A stretch of 35,780 nt of DNA, from the NCBI GenBank assembly GCA_036794585.1, contig DAIRGH010000019.1:1-35780 (forward strand), written 5' to 3'. The notes under the pieces are model-generated. The model was not told where the DNA came from. It saw only the letters and a program-made list of their open reading frames with translations, and made no database searches. The position numbers and the translations under genes are program-made. Below, piece by piece: positions 16,166 through 23,961 of the stretch. The stretch is from WHSW01 sp036794585 (GTDB taxonomy: Bacteria; Actinomycetota; Thermoleophilia; Solirubrobacterales; 70-9). The number at the start of each line of letters is the position of its first letter. Positions within the stretch are counted from its first letter, which is position 1.

Positions 16166-17964
16166 GCCAGTTGTCGCCAGGGCGCGAACGCGTTCTCGCA
16201 CCCGTCGAGCGCGGGCGCGAGCTCGGGATGGTGGCGCAGCAGCACGTCGACCATCGTGCTGCCCTCGACCCAGGCCAGTCCCTCGGGCGTGTAGACGTCG
16301 GGCGAGTAATCGTCGGTGAAGAAGCGGTCGGAGCGCAGCCGCCGCGACGCCATCAGGATGAAGATCCGGAAGGCGGTGTCACTGAAGCCGAAGCCCGGCG
16401 GCAGCGGCTCGGCGAGCAGCCCGACCTGCAGGTCGACCTTGTCGATGTCCCCGTCGTAGACGTCCTCGATCTCGCGCGCCCACTCGGGGTTGTCGGTGAG
16501 CTCGTCGAAGCTCCGCACGCGGTTCTTGCGCAGCTTCTCGCGGAAGTCGTTGTAGCGCGAGACGCCGCGCTCGCGGTCGCGCAGGATGTCGATGGTGCCG
16601 AGGTCGACGCGCTCGCCGGTCAGCCGAACGTGGTTGCTGAGCGCCCGCGGGTGGTTCCTCAGGCAGATCGCCCCCGGGTTCGCGACCCCGAACGAGTAGA
16701 GGAGGTTCGCCAGCCCGTACTCGTCGATCGTCGCGCGCGTCCCGGCGCCCTGGACCGGCTCGAAGTCGGTCTCGGCGATCAACTCGCCGTTGCGATGGTC
16801 GCGAACCTCGTAGTCGTCGGGCAGCAGCGGGTGCAGCCGGTACACCGAGACGAACTCCTCGGTGATCGCGTACGGCGCCGCGTGGTGCGCCTGGCTTGAG
16901 CCCACCACCCCGCCGATCATCTCGGTGCCGAGATGGCCGAAGCGCTGGCGCACCCAGCGCGGCAGCACGCCGTACCAGTTGGCGTTCATCGCGCGCTCGA
17001 GCACCGGGTTGGCGAGGATCCCCGGCGTCCACTCGACCGTGTGGATCTTCGCCATCAGGGCCGAGTTCACGAGCCGCGCGGTCAGGAAGAGGCGCTCGTC
17101 GTCCCAGGTCGGATACGAGCCCTTCAGGTGGTCGCAGATCGAGTTGTGCTCCTTGACGAACAGCGTGTGCAGGAGCGAGAGGCCGATCCAATAGTTGTCG
17201 GAGAAGCCGGTGAGGTCGACGCCCTTGAGCTTCGCCGCCTTCTCCTCGGGCAGCCGCCCGTCCTTCATCGCCAGCTTGCCGTCCTCGCCGCTGCGCAGCT
17301 CGCGGTTGCGCTCCTCGGTGGAGCCGTAGATCTGCGAGCCGTCCCACCAGTGGGTGACCGTGTTGACGTAGGTCGGCGGCGCCGAACCACCGTTGAGCTT
17401 GGTGCGGTCCGGGTGGGTGCGGCGAACTTTCATCACCTCGCCGTCCGGCCACTCGTCGTTTTCGGGAAGCGGCACCTCGATGTGCTCCTTCGGGTTGTTC
17501 TCGCCGTGCCCGAACCAGTCGTGGTTCTCGAACTGGATCCAGCAGGCGGCGAGCACGTTGAGGGTCGTCGCCGGCTTGAACGAGTCGCGGTGAAGCAGCC
17601 TGGTCGCGACCTCGCGCGGGTTCGGCTCGAGCTGCTGGTCGCGGGTCTCGGGCGGAGTCAGCGTCGGGTCGACGTTGCGCCCGAACCGCGTCCCCACCTT
17701 GCCCATGCTCGGATCGTGCGGATCCTGGGCGGATCCGTCGTAGGTGCGGTACTTCGGCAGCTGCTCGAGCGGCACCGCGGGCTCGCCGTCGCGCTCCTCG
17801 GTGTCGTAGAGGTTGCTCTGCCGCAGGTCGTCGCGGTGCGCTCGCAGGTTGAGCAGCGCCACCGGCGTCGGCAGGTTCCACCAGTTCGTCGCCCGGTTCA
17901 CCTGCCGGAAGACGGTCGAGTTGACGCGCGAGAAGGCTCCCTCGATCGTGCCCATCAAGTCCAT
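16162..17964 (-). CDS. Fatty-acid alpha-dioxygenase-like haem peroxidase
   Basis: A 600-aa member of the animal haem peroxidase/cyclooxygenase superfamily, closest in pattern to plant alpha-dioxygenases, which insert O2 at C-2 of fatty acids. Seen: WIQFENHDWFGH with distal His148, WWDGSQIYGS (206-215), LFVKEHNSICDHL, AKIHTVEWTPGIL, NWYGVL, GGVVGSS, FVSVYRLHPLLPD with catalytic Tyr375 and proximal His378 (the YxxH spacing of cyclooxygenases), DILRDRERGVSRYNDFR and DVYDGD. The length matches the plant enzymes (about 630). The start at 17964 is supported by AAGGAG about seven bases upstream. No signal peptide. It precedes and is coupled to the P450 gene. Product chemistry, likely a 2-hydroperoxy fatty acid, is inferred from the family. 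Confidence 0.92.
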   Translation of the reverse strand: MDLMGTIEGAFSRVNSTVFRQVNRATNWWNLPTPVALLNLRAHRDDLRQSNLYDTEERDGEPAVPLEQLPKYRTYDGSAQDPHDPSMGKVGTRFGRNVDPTLTPPETRDQQLEPNPREVATRLLHRDSFKPATTLNVLAACWIQFENHDWFGHGENNPKEHIEVPLPENDEWPDGEVMKVRRTHPDRTKLNGGSAPPTYVNTVTHWWDGSQIYGSTEERNRELRSGEDGKLAMKDGRLPEEKAAKLKGVDLTGFSDNYWIGLSLLHTLFVKEHNSICDHLKGSYPTWDDERLFLTARLVNSALMAKIHTVEWTPGILANPVLERAMNANWYGVLPRWVRQRFGHLGTEMIGGVVGSSQAHHAAPYAITEEFVSVYRLHPLLPDDYEVRDHRNGELIAETDFEPVQGAGTRATIDEYGLANLLYSFGVANPGAICLRNHPRALSNHVRLTGERVDLGTIDILRDRERGVSRYNDFREKLRKNRVRSFDELTDNPEWAREIEDVYDGDIDKVDLQVGLLAEPLPPGFGFSDTAFRIFILMASRRLRSDRFFTDDYSPDVYTPEGLAWVEGSTMVDVLLRHHPELAPALDGCENAFAPWRQLA

Positions 17965-18005
17965 CGGCCTCTCCTTCCGAGTCGCGCGGTGCGGTGCTCG
18001 TGACT

Positions 18006-18578
18006 CTATTGGTGCACGGCCGCGAGCAGCGCCGCATAGGAGCGGACGAGCAGGGCCCGCTCGCGCGCGAGTTGGGGATCGGCGGGGTCGCATCCGGCGG
18101 CGACCCAGGCGTCGGAGACGTCCATCGCCTCGGCGCGCAGCTCGGCGGCGCGGCGAAGCTCCGCCGGCTCGGCGCCGTAGACGTGCTCGTAGACCGCGAC
18201 GAGCGCGTCGACCAGGGCGTCGAACCCTTCCAGGCCCCCTTGGTGGGCGCGGTGCACACGCCACCACTCGACCTCGAGCTCGGCGGCGCGCTCGGGGTCG
18301 AACAGCGCCGGTTGGTTGGCGAGCAGCAGACGGTAGAAGCCGGCCATCAGGCGACGCGCGGCGGCCGGGTCGTTGTCGGGGACCGGGGCCCACTTCTCGT
18401 TCGCGCGCAGCACCAGCCACGCGCCCTTGAGCGTCGCCGGCCACGGCATCCGGAAGGCGCCGCGGACCAGCCGCACCGAGGCGACCAGGAACGCCGCCCA
18501 CTTGCGTCGGTAATAGGTCTCCCAGGCCCGGCACTCGACCGCGCCTACGAGCCGCGGGTCGAACGATCTCATCGACAT
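18006..18578 (-). CDS. Unrecognised conserved-looking protein upstream of the dioxygenase
   Basis: A 190-aa largely helical protein that I do not recognise. Notable stretches are AWETYYRRKWAAFLVASVRL, a possible amphipathic or peripheral membrane helix, ANEKWAPVPDNDPAAARRLM, EWWRVHRAHQ and VYEHVYGAEPAELRRAAEL. There is no signal peptide, metal motif or P-loop. It lies 41 bases upstream of the alpha-dioxygenase gene on the same strand, so it probably heads the oxylipin-like operon. The start is one of two close ATGs read from 18578 or 18572, without a clear ribosome site; the divergent LigD-type gene begins only about 19 bases away. The Trp/Arg-rich helix could bind lipids, but that is a guess. 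Confidence 0.65.
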   Translation of the reverse strand: MSMRSFDPRLVGAVECRAWETYYRRKWAAFLVASVRLVRGAFRMPWPATLKGAWLVLRANEKWAPVPDNDPAAARRLMAGFYRLLLANQPALFDPERAAELEVEWWRVHRAHQGGLEGFDALVDALVAVYEHVYGAEPAELRRAAELRAEAMDVSDAWVAAGCDPADPQLARERALLVRSYAALLAAVHQ

Positions 18579-18597
18579 GCCTGGAAAGATGCCACCG

Positions 18598-19599
18598 ATG
18601 GCCAAGGAGGCGACGACGATCGAGGCCGCCGGACGCGAGGTGAACCTGTCGAGCCCGAGCAAGGTGTTCTTCCCCGAGGCCGGCTACACCAAGCTCGACC
18701 TCGCCGAGTACTACCTGGCGGTCGCCGACGCCGCCTGCCTTCACCTCCGCGAGCGGCCGACGACGATGAAGCGCTTCGTCGACGGCGCCGCCGGCGAGTT
18801 CTTCTTTCAGAAGCGGGTGCCCAAGACCGCCCCCGACTGGCTCGAGACGGCCACCGTCACCTTCCCGAGCGGGCGCAGCGCGACCGAGCTCTGCGCCAAC
18901 GACGCCGCCCATCTCGTCTGGGCGGTCAACCTCGGCGTCATCGACTTCAATCCGTGGCCTGCGCGGCGTGCGGACCTGGACCATCCCGACGAGCTGCGCG
19001 TCGACCTCGACCCGACGCCGGAATCGTCGTTCGAAGAGGTCCGCCAGGTGGCGCTCGTCGTCCGCGAGACGCTCGCCGACTACGGCCTGACCGGCTATCC
19101 GAAGACCTCGGGCTCGCGCGGGATCCACGTCAACGTGCGGATCGAGTCGCGCTGGAGCTTCACCGAGGTCCGCCGCGCGGCGCTGGCGCTGGCTCGCGAG
19201 GTCGAGCGGCGAAGCGAGCTGGCGACCTCGAAGTGGTGGAAGGAGGAGCGCCACGGCGTCTTCGTCGACTACAACCAGAACGCCCGCGACCGCACCGTCG
19301 CCAGCGCCTGGTCGGTGCGGCCCACTCCCGACGCCCGCGTCTCGACGCCGCTGAAGTGGGACGAGGTCGCCGACGTCGAACCGGCCGAGCTGCGTCTCGA
19401 CACTGTTCCGGCGCGGCTCGCCGAGCGCGGCGACCCGTCGGCGTCGATCGACGACAAGCCGTTCTCGCTCGACTCCCTGCACGAGCTCGCCGACCGCGAC
19501 GAGGCCGAGGGCCTCGGCGACGCCCCGTGGCCGCCGCACTTCAGAAAGCAGAAGGACGAGCCGAAGCGGGTGCAGCCGAGCCGGGCAAAGAAGAAGTAG
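18598..19599 (+). CDS. ligD: LigD-type polymerase (archaeo-eukaryotic primase fold)
   Basis: A 333-aa stand-alone polymerase domain of the LigD family, which adds nucleotides, often ribonucleotides, at broken DNA ends during bacterial non-homologous end joining. Seen: VNLSSPSKVFFPEAGYTKLDL near the N-terminus, PTTMKRFVDGAAGEFFFQK, LRVDLDPTPESS with the metal-binding aspartates (about residues 135-138), KTSGSRGIHVNV (the triphosphate-binding GSRG loop) and RTVASAWSVRPTPDA. The ATG at 18598 is preferred because GGAAAG then sits nine bases upstream; ATGs at 18577 and 18589 are also in frame. No ligase or phosphoesterase domain is fused; the ligase is encoded convergently 370 bases downstream. 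No Ku gene is in the window. Confidence 0.9.
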   Translation: MAKEATTIEAAGREVNLSSPSKVFFPEAGYTKLDLAEYYLAVADAACLHLRERPTTMKRFVDGAAGEFFFQKRVPKTAPDWLETATVTFPSGRSATELCANDAAHLVWAVNLGVIDFNPWPARRADLDHPDELRVDLDPTPESSFEEVRQVALVVRETLADYGLTGYPKTSGSRGIHVNVRIESRWSFTEVRRAALALAREVERRSELATSKWWKEERHGVFVDYNQNARDRTVASAWSVRPTPDARVSTPLKWDEVADVEPAELRLDTVPARLAERGDPSASIDDKPFSLDSLHELADRDEAEGLGDAPWPPHFRKQKDEPKRVQPSRAKKK

Positions 19600-19636
19600 C
19601 CGCGGCGGGCTCGGGGAGCAGGCGGTCGACGAGCCG

Positions 19637-19993
19637 CTAGTCCTCGAGCCCGATGCGGCGGTCGAAGCCGGCGGGCGCGTGGATGTTGAGCATCCGCACC
19701 GGGGTCTCGCCCTCGTTGCGAAAGCCGTGCTCGACACCCGGCGGGACGAGCACGAAGGTCCCGGGCGGGGCGGCGACCGGGCCGTCTTCGAGGTCGAAGG
19801 TCATCTCCCCCTCGACGATGAGGAAGGCGTCATCTTCGTCGTCGTGCACGTGCGCCTCGAGCACTCGCCCCGGCGCGATCTCGATCCAGGCGAACGTGAA
19901 CCGCGGCGTGTCGGCCGTCCGCGCCAGGAACTCGACGTTTCCGACTCGATGCCCCTCGCCGGGCGGGACTACGACAGCTGCTCGTACCGGCAT
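19637..19993 (-). CDS. Cupin-domain protein
   Basis: A 118-aa single cupin barrel. The first metal motif is visible as GRVLEAHVHDDEDDAFLIVEGE (His, His and a following Glu) and the second as PPGVEHGFRNEG. These residues usually bind Fe, Mn or Zn, and small cupins act as dioxygenases, isomerases or binding proteins; no substrate can be named. The ATG read from 19993 lies 25 bases inside the 3' end of the DNA ligase gene on the same strand, suggesting co-transcription. A longer in-frame start would extend deeply into the ligase gene and adds no cupin sequence. It converges on the LigD-type polymerase gene. Confidence 0.88.
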   Translation of the reverse strand: MPVRAAVVVPPGEGHRVGNVEFLARTADTPRFTFAWIEIAPGRVLEAHVHDDEDDAFLIVEGEMTFDLEDGPVAAPPGTFVLVPPGVEHGFRNEGETPVRMLNIHAPAGFDRRIGLED

Positions 19994-20922
19994 TCCTTCG
20001 GATCCTTGTCGTCGCGCCAGCGCAGGATCTTCGACCCGTGCCGGATCCGGCCCCCGCTCACATGGTCGAACGTGATCTCGACCACCAGCTCGGGCCGCAG
20101 CGAGATCCACTCGAGCTCGCGGTCGCTGGCCCAGCGGCTCGGGTCGGCCGAGCCCCGCTCGCCGGTCTCGTACGGCGCCAGCTTGGCGACCAGCTCACGC
20201 TTCTCCTTTGCCTTCAGGCCCGAGGTGTGACCGACCACCCGCAGCTTCTTGCCGTCGTACAGGCCGAGGATCAGCGAGCCGACCGTCCCCTCCTCCTTGC
20301 CCGGCCGCCAGCCGACGACGACCGCGTCGAGCGTTCGCAGTCGCTTGACCTTGACCATCCCCTTGCGCTCGCCCGGCTTGTACGGCGCGTCGCAGCGCTT
20401 GGCGATCACACCCTCGCCGCTCGCCAGCCACGGCTCCGCCTTCGCCGCCGTCTCCACCAGCGGCGTCAGCTCGACCGAGCCCGCGTCCTTGAAGCCGCCG
20501 AGCAGCGCCTTCAGCGCCTCGCGGCGCTCGGAGAACGGCTCCTTGAGCAGCTTGCGACCGCCCTCGGCGAGCAGGTCGAAGGCGCGAAACCGTGCCGGCG
20601 TCTCCTCGGCGAGCATGTTGATCCGCGACTCCGCCGGATGGATGCGGTTCTGGAGGGCGTCGAACACCTCGTGCCCGTCGCCGTCCAGGATCACCAGCTC
20701 GCCGTCGATCACGTAACGGCCTGACGGGAAGTCGAGCTCGGGGAAGTAGCGCGCGAGTGGCTTGCCGTTTCGCGACTGGAGAAAGACCTTGTCGCCGTCG
20801 ACGAAGGCGAGCGCGCGAAAGCCGTCGTACTTGGGCTCGTACACCCACTCGTCGTCGTCGGGCAGCGACTTGCGCGAGAGCGCGAGCTGCGGCTTGACGG
20901 GAGGCTTCAGCGGCAGCGCCAT
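19969..20922 (-). CDS. ATP-dependent DNA ligase (LigC/LigD ligase-domain type)
   Basis: A 317-aa ligase that seals nicks using ATP. The lysine that becomes adenylylated is K31 in EPKYDGFRA (motif I); RNGK follows (motif Ib), then YVIDGELVILD (motif III), GEGVIAKRCDAPY (motif IV) and GMVKVKRLRT (motif V), with an OB-fold C-terminus. The size fits short bacterial ligases of the LigC or LigD ligase-domain type, which work in end joining or gap repair. With the polymerase gene at 18598 it forms a likely repair pair encoded on opposite strands. The ATG read from 20922 lies 20 bases from the divergent L-2-hydroxyglutarate oxidase start. Confidence 0.93.
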   Translation of the reverse strand: MALPLKPPVKPQLALSRKSLPDDDEWVYEPKYDGFRALAFVDGDKVFLQSRNGKPLARYFPELDFPSGRYVIDGELVILDGDGHEVFDALQNRIHPAESRINMLAEETPARFRAFDLLAEGGRKLLKEPFSERREALKALLGGFKDAGSVELTPLVETAAKAEPWLASGEGVIAKRCDAPYKPGERKGMVKVKRLRTLDAVVVGWRPGKEEGTVGSLILGLYDGKKLRVVGHTSGLKAKEKRELVAKLAPYETGERGSADPSRWASDRELEWISLRPELVVEITFDHVSGGRIRHGSKILRWRDDKDPKECRYEQLS

Positions 20923-20929
20923 CGCAGGC

Positions 20930-20942
20930 TAGTCTCGCATCC
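20930..20942 (+). promoter_or_regulatory. Predicted leaderless -10 element for lhgO
   Basis: TAGTCT (20930-20935) fits the TANNNT -10 pattern and ends seven bases before the ATG at 20943, which would place transcription start at or next to the start codon. There is no Shine-Dalgarno sequence before this ATG. The same bases read on the other strand give GAGACT eight bases before the ligase ATG, so one near-symmetrical element may serve both genes. Confidence 0.5.
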
Positions 20943-22157
20943 ATGTCGCCTCCGCCGAGCGAAGCCGACCTCGTGGTCGTCGGCGCCGGCATCGTCGGCT
21001 TGGCCGTCGCCCGCGAGATGGCGCTCCGCCACGACGGCCTGCGGGTCTGCGTGCTCGAGCGCGAGCCGGCTATCGGCGCCCACCAGACGACGCACTCCAG
21101 CGGCATCATCCACGCCGGCATCTACTACCCGCCCCGGTCGCTGAAGGCGACGCTGTGCGTCGAGGGCGCGCGCGAGCTCTACGCCTACTGCGAGGAGCGC
21201 GGGATCGAGACGAAGCGCAACGGCAAGCTGATCGTCGCCACCCGCGAGGACGAGCTCGAGCGCCTCGCCGAGCTCGAGCGGCGTGGACGCGAGAACGAGG
21301 TGCCGGGACTGCGGCGCGTCGGCCCGGAGGAGATCCGTGAGCTCGAGCCGCACGTCTCGGGGATCGCGGCGCTGCACTCACCCGCGACCGGCGTCGTGGA
21401 TTTCGGCCGCGTCGCCGCCTCCTACGCCGAAGAGCTCGAAGGGCGCGGCGGTTCGGTCACCACGGACTGCGGAGTCGTCGGGATCGAGGACACTGATGAG
21501 GACGCCGTCGTCCGCTTCGCCGCCGGAGCGATCCGCGCCCCCGCCGTCGCCGTCTGCGCCGGCGCCTGGTCGGACCGCCTCGCGGTCGCCGCCGGCGCCG
21601 ACCCGGAGCCGAGGATCGTCCCGTTTCGCGGCGGCTACCTGCGCTTGCGCCCGGAGCGCGCCGACATGCTGCGCGCGCACGTCTACCCGGTTGCCGATCC
21701 GGAGCTGCCCTTTCTCGGCGCGCACCTGAGCAAGGGCATCGACGGCGAGGTGCTGCTCGGGCCGTCAGCGCTGATGGTCGGCGCCCGCGACGCGTACGGA
21801 CTGGCCAAGGTGCGCGGCCGCGACCTCCGCGAGACGCTCGCCTGGCCCGGCACGTGGAGGCTGATGCGCCGCTACTGGCGCACCGGGCTCGCCGAGATGG
21901 CGAGCGCCGCCTCGAAGCGCGCCTTTGTCGCCCAGGCCCGGCGCTTCATCGGCGAGCTGCGCCCGCGCGACTTCGTCCGCGGCCCGTCAGGTATCCGCGC
22001 CCAAGCCGTTGCCCGCGACGGCTCACTGGTCGACGACTTCGTCGTCTCGAAGACCGAGCGCACGCTCTACGTGCGGAACGCGCCCTCGCCTGCCGCCACG
22101 TCCTCGCTGCCGCTCGCGCGGTTGATCGCCGACGAGCTAGACCCGTTGCTCGAATAG
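20943..22157 (+). CDS. lhgO: L-2-hydroxyglutarate oxidase (LhgO-like)
   Basis: A 404-aa FAD-dependent oxidase of the DAO superfamily that converts L-2-hydroxyglutarate to 2-oxoglutarate, a metabolite-repair or lysine/glutarate degradation step. Seen: dinucleotide-binding DLVVVGAGIVGLAVAREMA near residue 10, AIGAHQTTHSSGIIHAGIYY (an LhgO hallmark), ATGVVDFGRVAASYA and PFRGGYLRLRPE, with GPSGIRAQAV and FVVSKTERTLYVRNAPSPAAT near the C-terminus. The length is typical. It begins 20 bases from the divergent ligase gene and lacks a ribosome site, consistent with a leaderless mRNA. The next gene begins 13 bases after its stop. Confidence 0.93.
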   Translation: MSPPPSEADLVVVGAGIVGLAVAREMALRHDGLRVCVLEREPAIGAHQTTHSSGIIHAGIYYPPRSLKATLCVEGARELYAYCEERGIETKRNGKLIVATREDELERLAELERRGRENEVPGLRRVGPEEIRELEPHVSGIAALHSPATGVVDFGRVAASYAEELEGRGGSVTTDCGVVGIEDTDEDAVVRFAAGAIRAPAVAVCAGAWSDRLAVAAGADPEPRIVPFRGGYLRLRPERADMLRAHVYPVADPELPFLGAHLSKGIDGEVLLGPSALMVGARDAYGLAKVRGRDLRETLAWPGTWRLMRRYWRTGLAEMASAASKRAFVAQARRFIGELRPRDFVRGPSGIRAQAVARDGSLVDDFVVSKTERTLYVRNAPSPAATSSLPLARLIADELDPLLE

Positions 22158-22170
22158 GGTCGCCTCAGCG

Positions 22171-22755
22171 ATGAGCACGTGGCTGCGCAACAACACGATC
22201 GGCCTCGTCGCCCTGTTCGTCGCTCTGGGAGGCACCGCGATCGCGGTCACGGCCCCGAAGAACTCCGTCACCTCGAAGTCGATCAAGAAGAATGCCGTCA
22301 AGTCCGTCGACGTCAAGGACGACACCTTGACCGGGAGCGACATCCTCGAGTCCTCGCTTCAGCTGCCTCCCTCCGATCCGCTTCCAGCCACCCTGCCGGC
22401 CGGCAAGACCGTTCGCGGCCTGTTCACGGTCAACTACAAGGCCGACGGATCCGGCGAGACCCGCCTCTCCCACGTCAGCTTCGGGTTCACGTTCCCCTCC
22501 GCGCTGACGCCGCACTACGTCGCCATCGGCGGAGCCGCCCCGTCCGCTTGCCCGGGCAACGCTACGAATCCTCAGGCGGAGCCCGGTCACCTCTGCCTCT
22601 ACGAGACCACTCAGGCGAACCGCACCATCCCGGTCATCACCGACGAGAACTTCAACCCCAACACCACGGCGCGCTGGGGAGCGCTGATCGTCACCAGCTC
22701 GACGGGGTCAGGTCTGGGCGGCTCGACCGGCAGCTGGGCCGCGACCGCCGGCTAG
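22171..22755 (+). CDS. Secreted or surface protein with Thermoleophilia-type signal segment
   Basis: A 194-aa protein. Residues 6-26 form a hydrophobic segment (NNTIGLVALFVALGGTAIA) of the kind that recurs on many exported proteins of Solirubrobacterales; the mature part follows. Residues 28-60 hold Lys/Ser/Val-rich short repeats (SVTSKSIKKNAVKSVDVKDD), often seen in this group before a beta-rich passenger. The rest is beta-rich and small-residue rich, with two cysteines (CPGN and HLCLYET) that may form a disulfide. Role unknown. A possible -10 element, TAGGGT at 22155-22160, overlaps the previous stop. Its own stop shares a CTAG with the convergent thiolase gene. Confidence 0.75.
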   Translation: MSTWLRNNTIGLVALFVALGGTAIAVTAPKNSVTSKSIKKNAVKSVDVKDDTLTGSDILESSLQLPPSDPLPATLPAGKTVRGLFTVNYKADGSGETRLSHVSFGFTFPSALTPHYVAIGGAAPSACPGNATNPQAEPGHLCLYETTQANRTIPVITDENFNPNTTARWGALIVTSSTGSGLGGSTGSWAATAG

Positions 22756-23942
22756 GCCGGCGGCTTGTACACCGTCACCACGGCGGCGCCGCCGAGGCCG
22801 ATGTTGTGCTGAAGCGCGACCTTGGCGCCGTCGACCTGGCGCTTCTCGGCGGTCCCGCGCAGCTGCCACGTGAGCTCGGAGCACTGCGCCAAGCCCGTGG
22901 CTCCGAGCGGGTGGCCCTTGGAGATCAGGCCGCCTGAGGGGTTGACGACCACCTTGCCGCCATAGGTCGTCGCCTCCTCCTCGACCAGCTTGTGCCCCTG
23001 GCCCTCGGGCGCGAAGCCGAGCGCCTCGTACGTGATCAGCTCGTTGGCCGAGAAGCAGTCGTGAAGCTCGCAGACGTCGACGTCGTCGGGGCCGACGCCG
23101 GCCTCCTCGTAGGCGCGCTCGGCCGCCTGCTTGGACATGTCGTAGCCGACGATCTTGATGCAGTCGGTGTCGTCGGCGAAGGTCGAGGCGAGGTCGGTGA
23201 CCATCGCCTGGCCGGCGATCTCGATCGCCCGGTCCCAGAGGTCGAGCTCGTCGACGTAGCGCTCCGAGGCGACGATCGCGCAGGCCGAGCCGTCGGAGGT
23301 CGGCGAGCACTGCAGCTTGGTCAGCGGCTCGTGGATCATCTTCGCCGCCTTGATCTCCTCGAGCGTGTACTCATCCTGAAACTGCGCGTAGGGGTTGTTG
23401 ACCGAGTGCTTGTGGTTCTTCCACCCGATCCACGCGTAGTGGTCGGGCTCGGAGCCGTACTTCTGCATGTGGTCGCGCCCGGCGTTGCCGAACATCTGCG
23501 GCGCCGGCGGCGACTCCTCAGGGTCGCGGAGCGCGAACATCGCCAGCGCGTGCTTGTCGATCGCGTTCGTGCGGTCGGTGTACTTGACCCCCAGCGAGCC
23601 CTTCTCCATCTTCTCGAAGCCGACCGCCAGGGCGCAGTCGACGAGCCCGCCCTTGACGGCCTGGCGGGCGAGGAACAGCGCCGAGGAGCCGGTCGAGCAG
23701 TTGTTGTTCACGTTCACGATCGGGATCCCCGTCAGCCCGAGCTGGTAGAGCGCCCGCTGGCCGTAGGTCGAGTCGCCGTAGCAGTAGCCGGCGTAGGCCT
23801 GCTCGACGTCCTCGTACGGGATGCCGGCGTCGGCGAGCGCCTTTTCCCCCGCCTCCTTCGCCCAGTCGGGGTAGTCGCCCTCCTTGGTGCCGGGCTTGTC
23901 GAACTTCGTCATCCCGACTCCGATCACGTAGGTGCGGCTCAT
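22752..23942 (-). CDS. SCP2-type thiolase/lipid-transfer thiolase-like protein
   Basis: A 396-aa member of the thiolase superfamily, nearest to sterol-carrier-protein-X/SCP2-type thiolases that act on branched or long acyl-CoA. Seen: the nucleophile in NVNNNCSTGSSALF (Cys82), ELHDCFSANELITYEALGF, GGLISKGHPLGATGLAQ with the catalytic His, and LQHNIGLGGAAVVTVY at the C-terminus in place of the usual CGGGG loop, as in SCP2-type enzymes. Likely role: thiolytic chain shortening or a related acyl transfer in lipid breakdown. It is divergent from the acyl-CoA dehydrogenase gene, with 33 bases between start codons, so the two are probably regulated together. Confidence 0.9.
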   Translation of the reverse strand: MSRTYVIGVGMTKFDKPGTKEGDYPDWAKEAGEKALADAGIPYEDVEQAYAGYCYGDSTYGQRALYQLGLTGIPIVNVNNNCSTGSSALFLARQAVKGGLVDCALAVGFEKMEKGSLGVKYTDRTNAIDKHALAMFALRDPEESPPAPQMFGNAGRDHMQKYGSEPDHYAWIGWKNHKHSVNNPYAQFQDEYTLEEIKAAKMIHEPLTKLQCSPTSDGSACAIVASERYVDELDLWDRAIEIAGQAMVTDLASTFADDTDCIKIVGYDMSKQAAERAYEEAGVGPDDVDVCELHDCFSANELITYEALGFAPEGQGHKLVEEEATTYGGKVVVNPSGGLISKGHPLGATGLAQCSELTWQLRGTAEKRQVDGAKVALQHNIGLGGAAVVTVYKPPA

Positions 23943-23956
23943 GCCGCCGCAGCCTA
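23943..23956 (-). promoter_or_regulatory. Predicted leaderless -10 element for the SCP2-type thiolase
   Basis: Read on the minus strand, TAGGCT (complement of 23951-23956) ends eight bases before the ATG at 23942, the spacing expected for a leaderless transcript. It stands back to back with the plus-strand element at 23962-23967. Confidence 0.5.
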
Positions 23957-23961
23957 GTGGG

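Noticed and set aside
16162..19737. A 1191-codon open frame on the minus strand covering the peroxidase and the region upstream
   Set aside because: Only the part from 17964 down matches the peroxidase family; upstream it runs antisense through the LigD-type gene and in another frame of the unknown gene, with no recognisable protein sequence.
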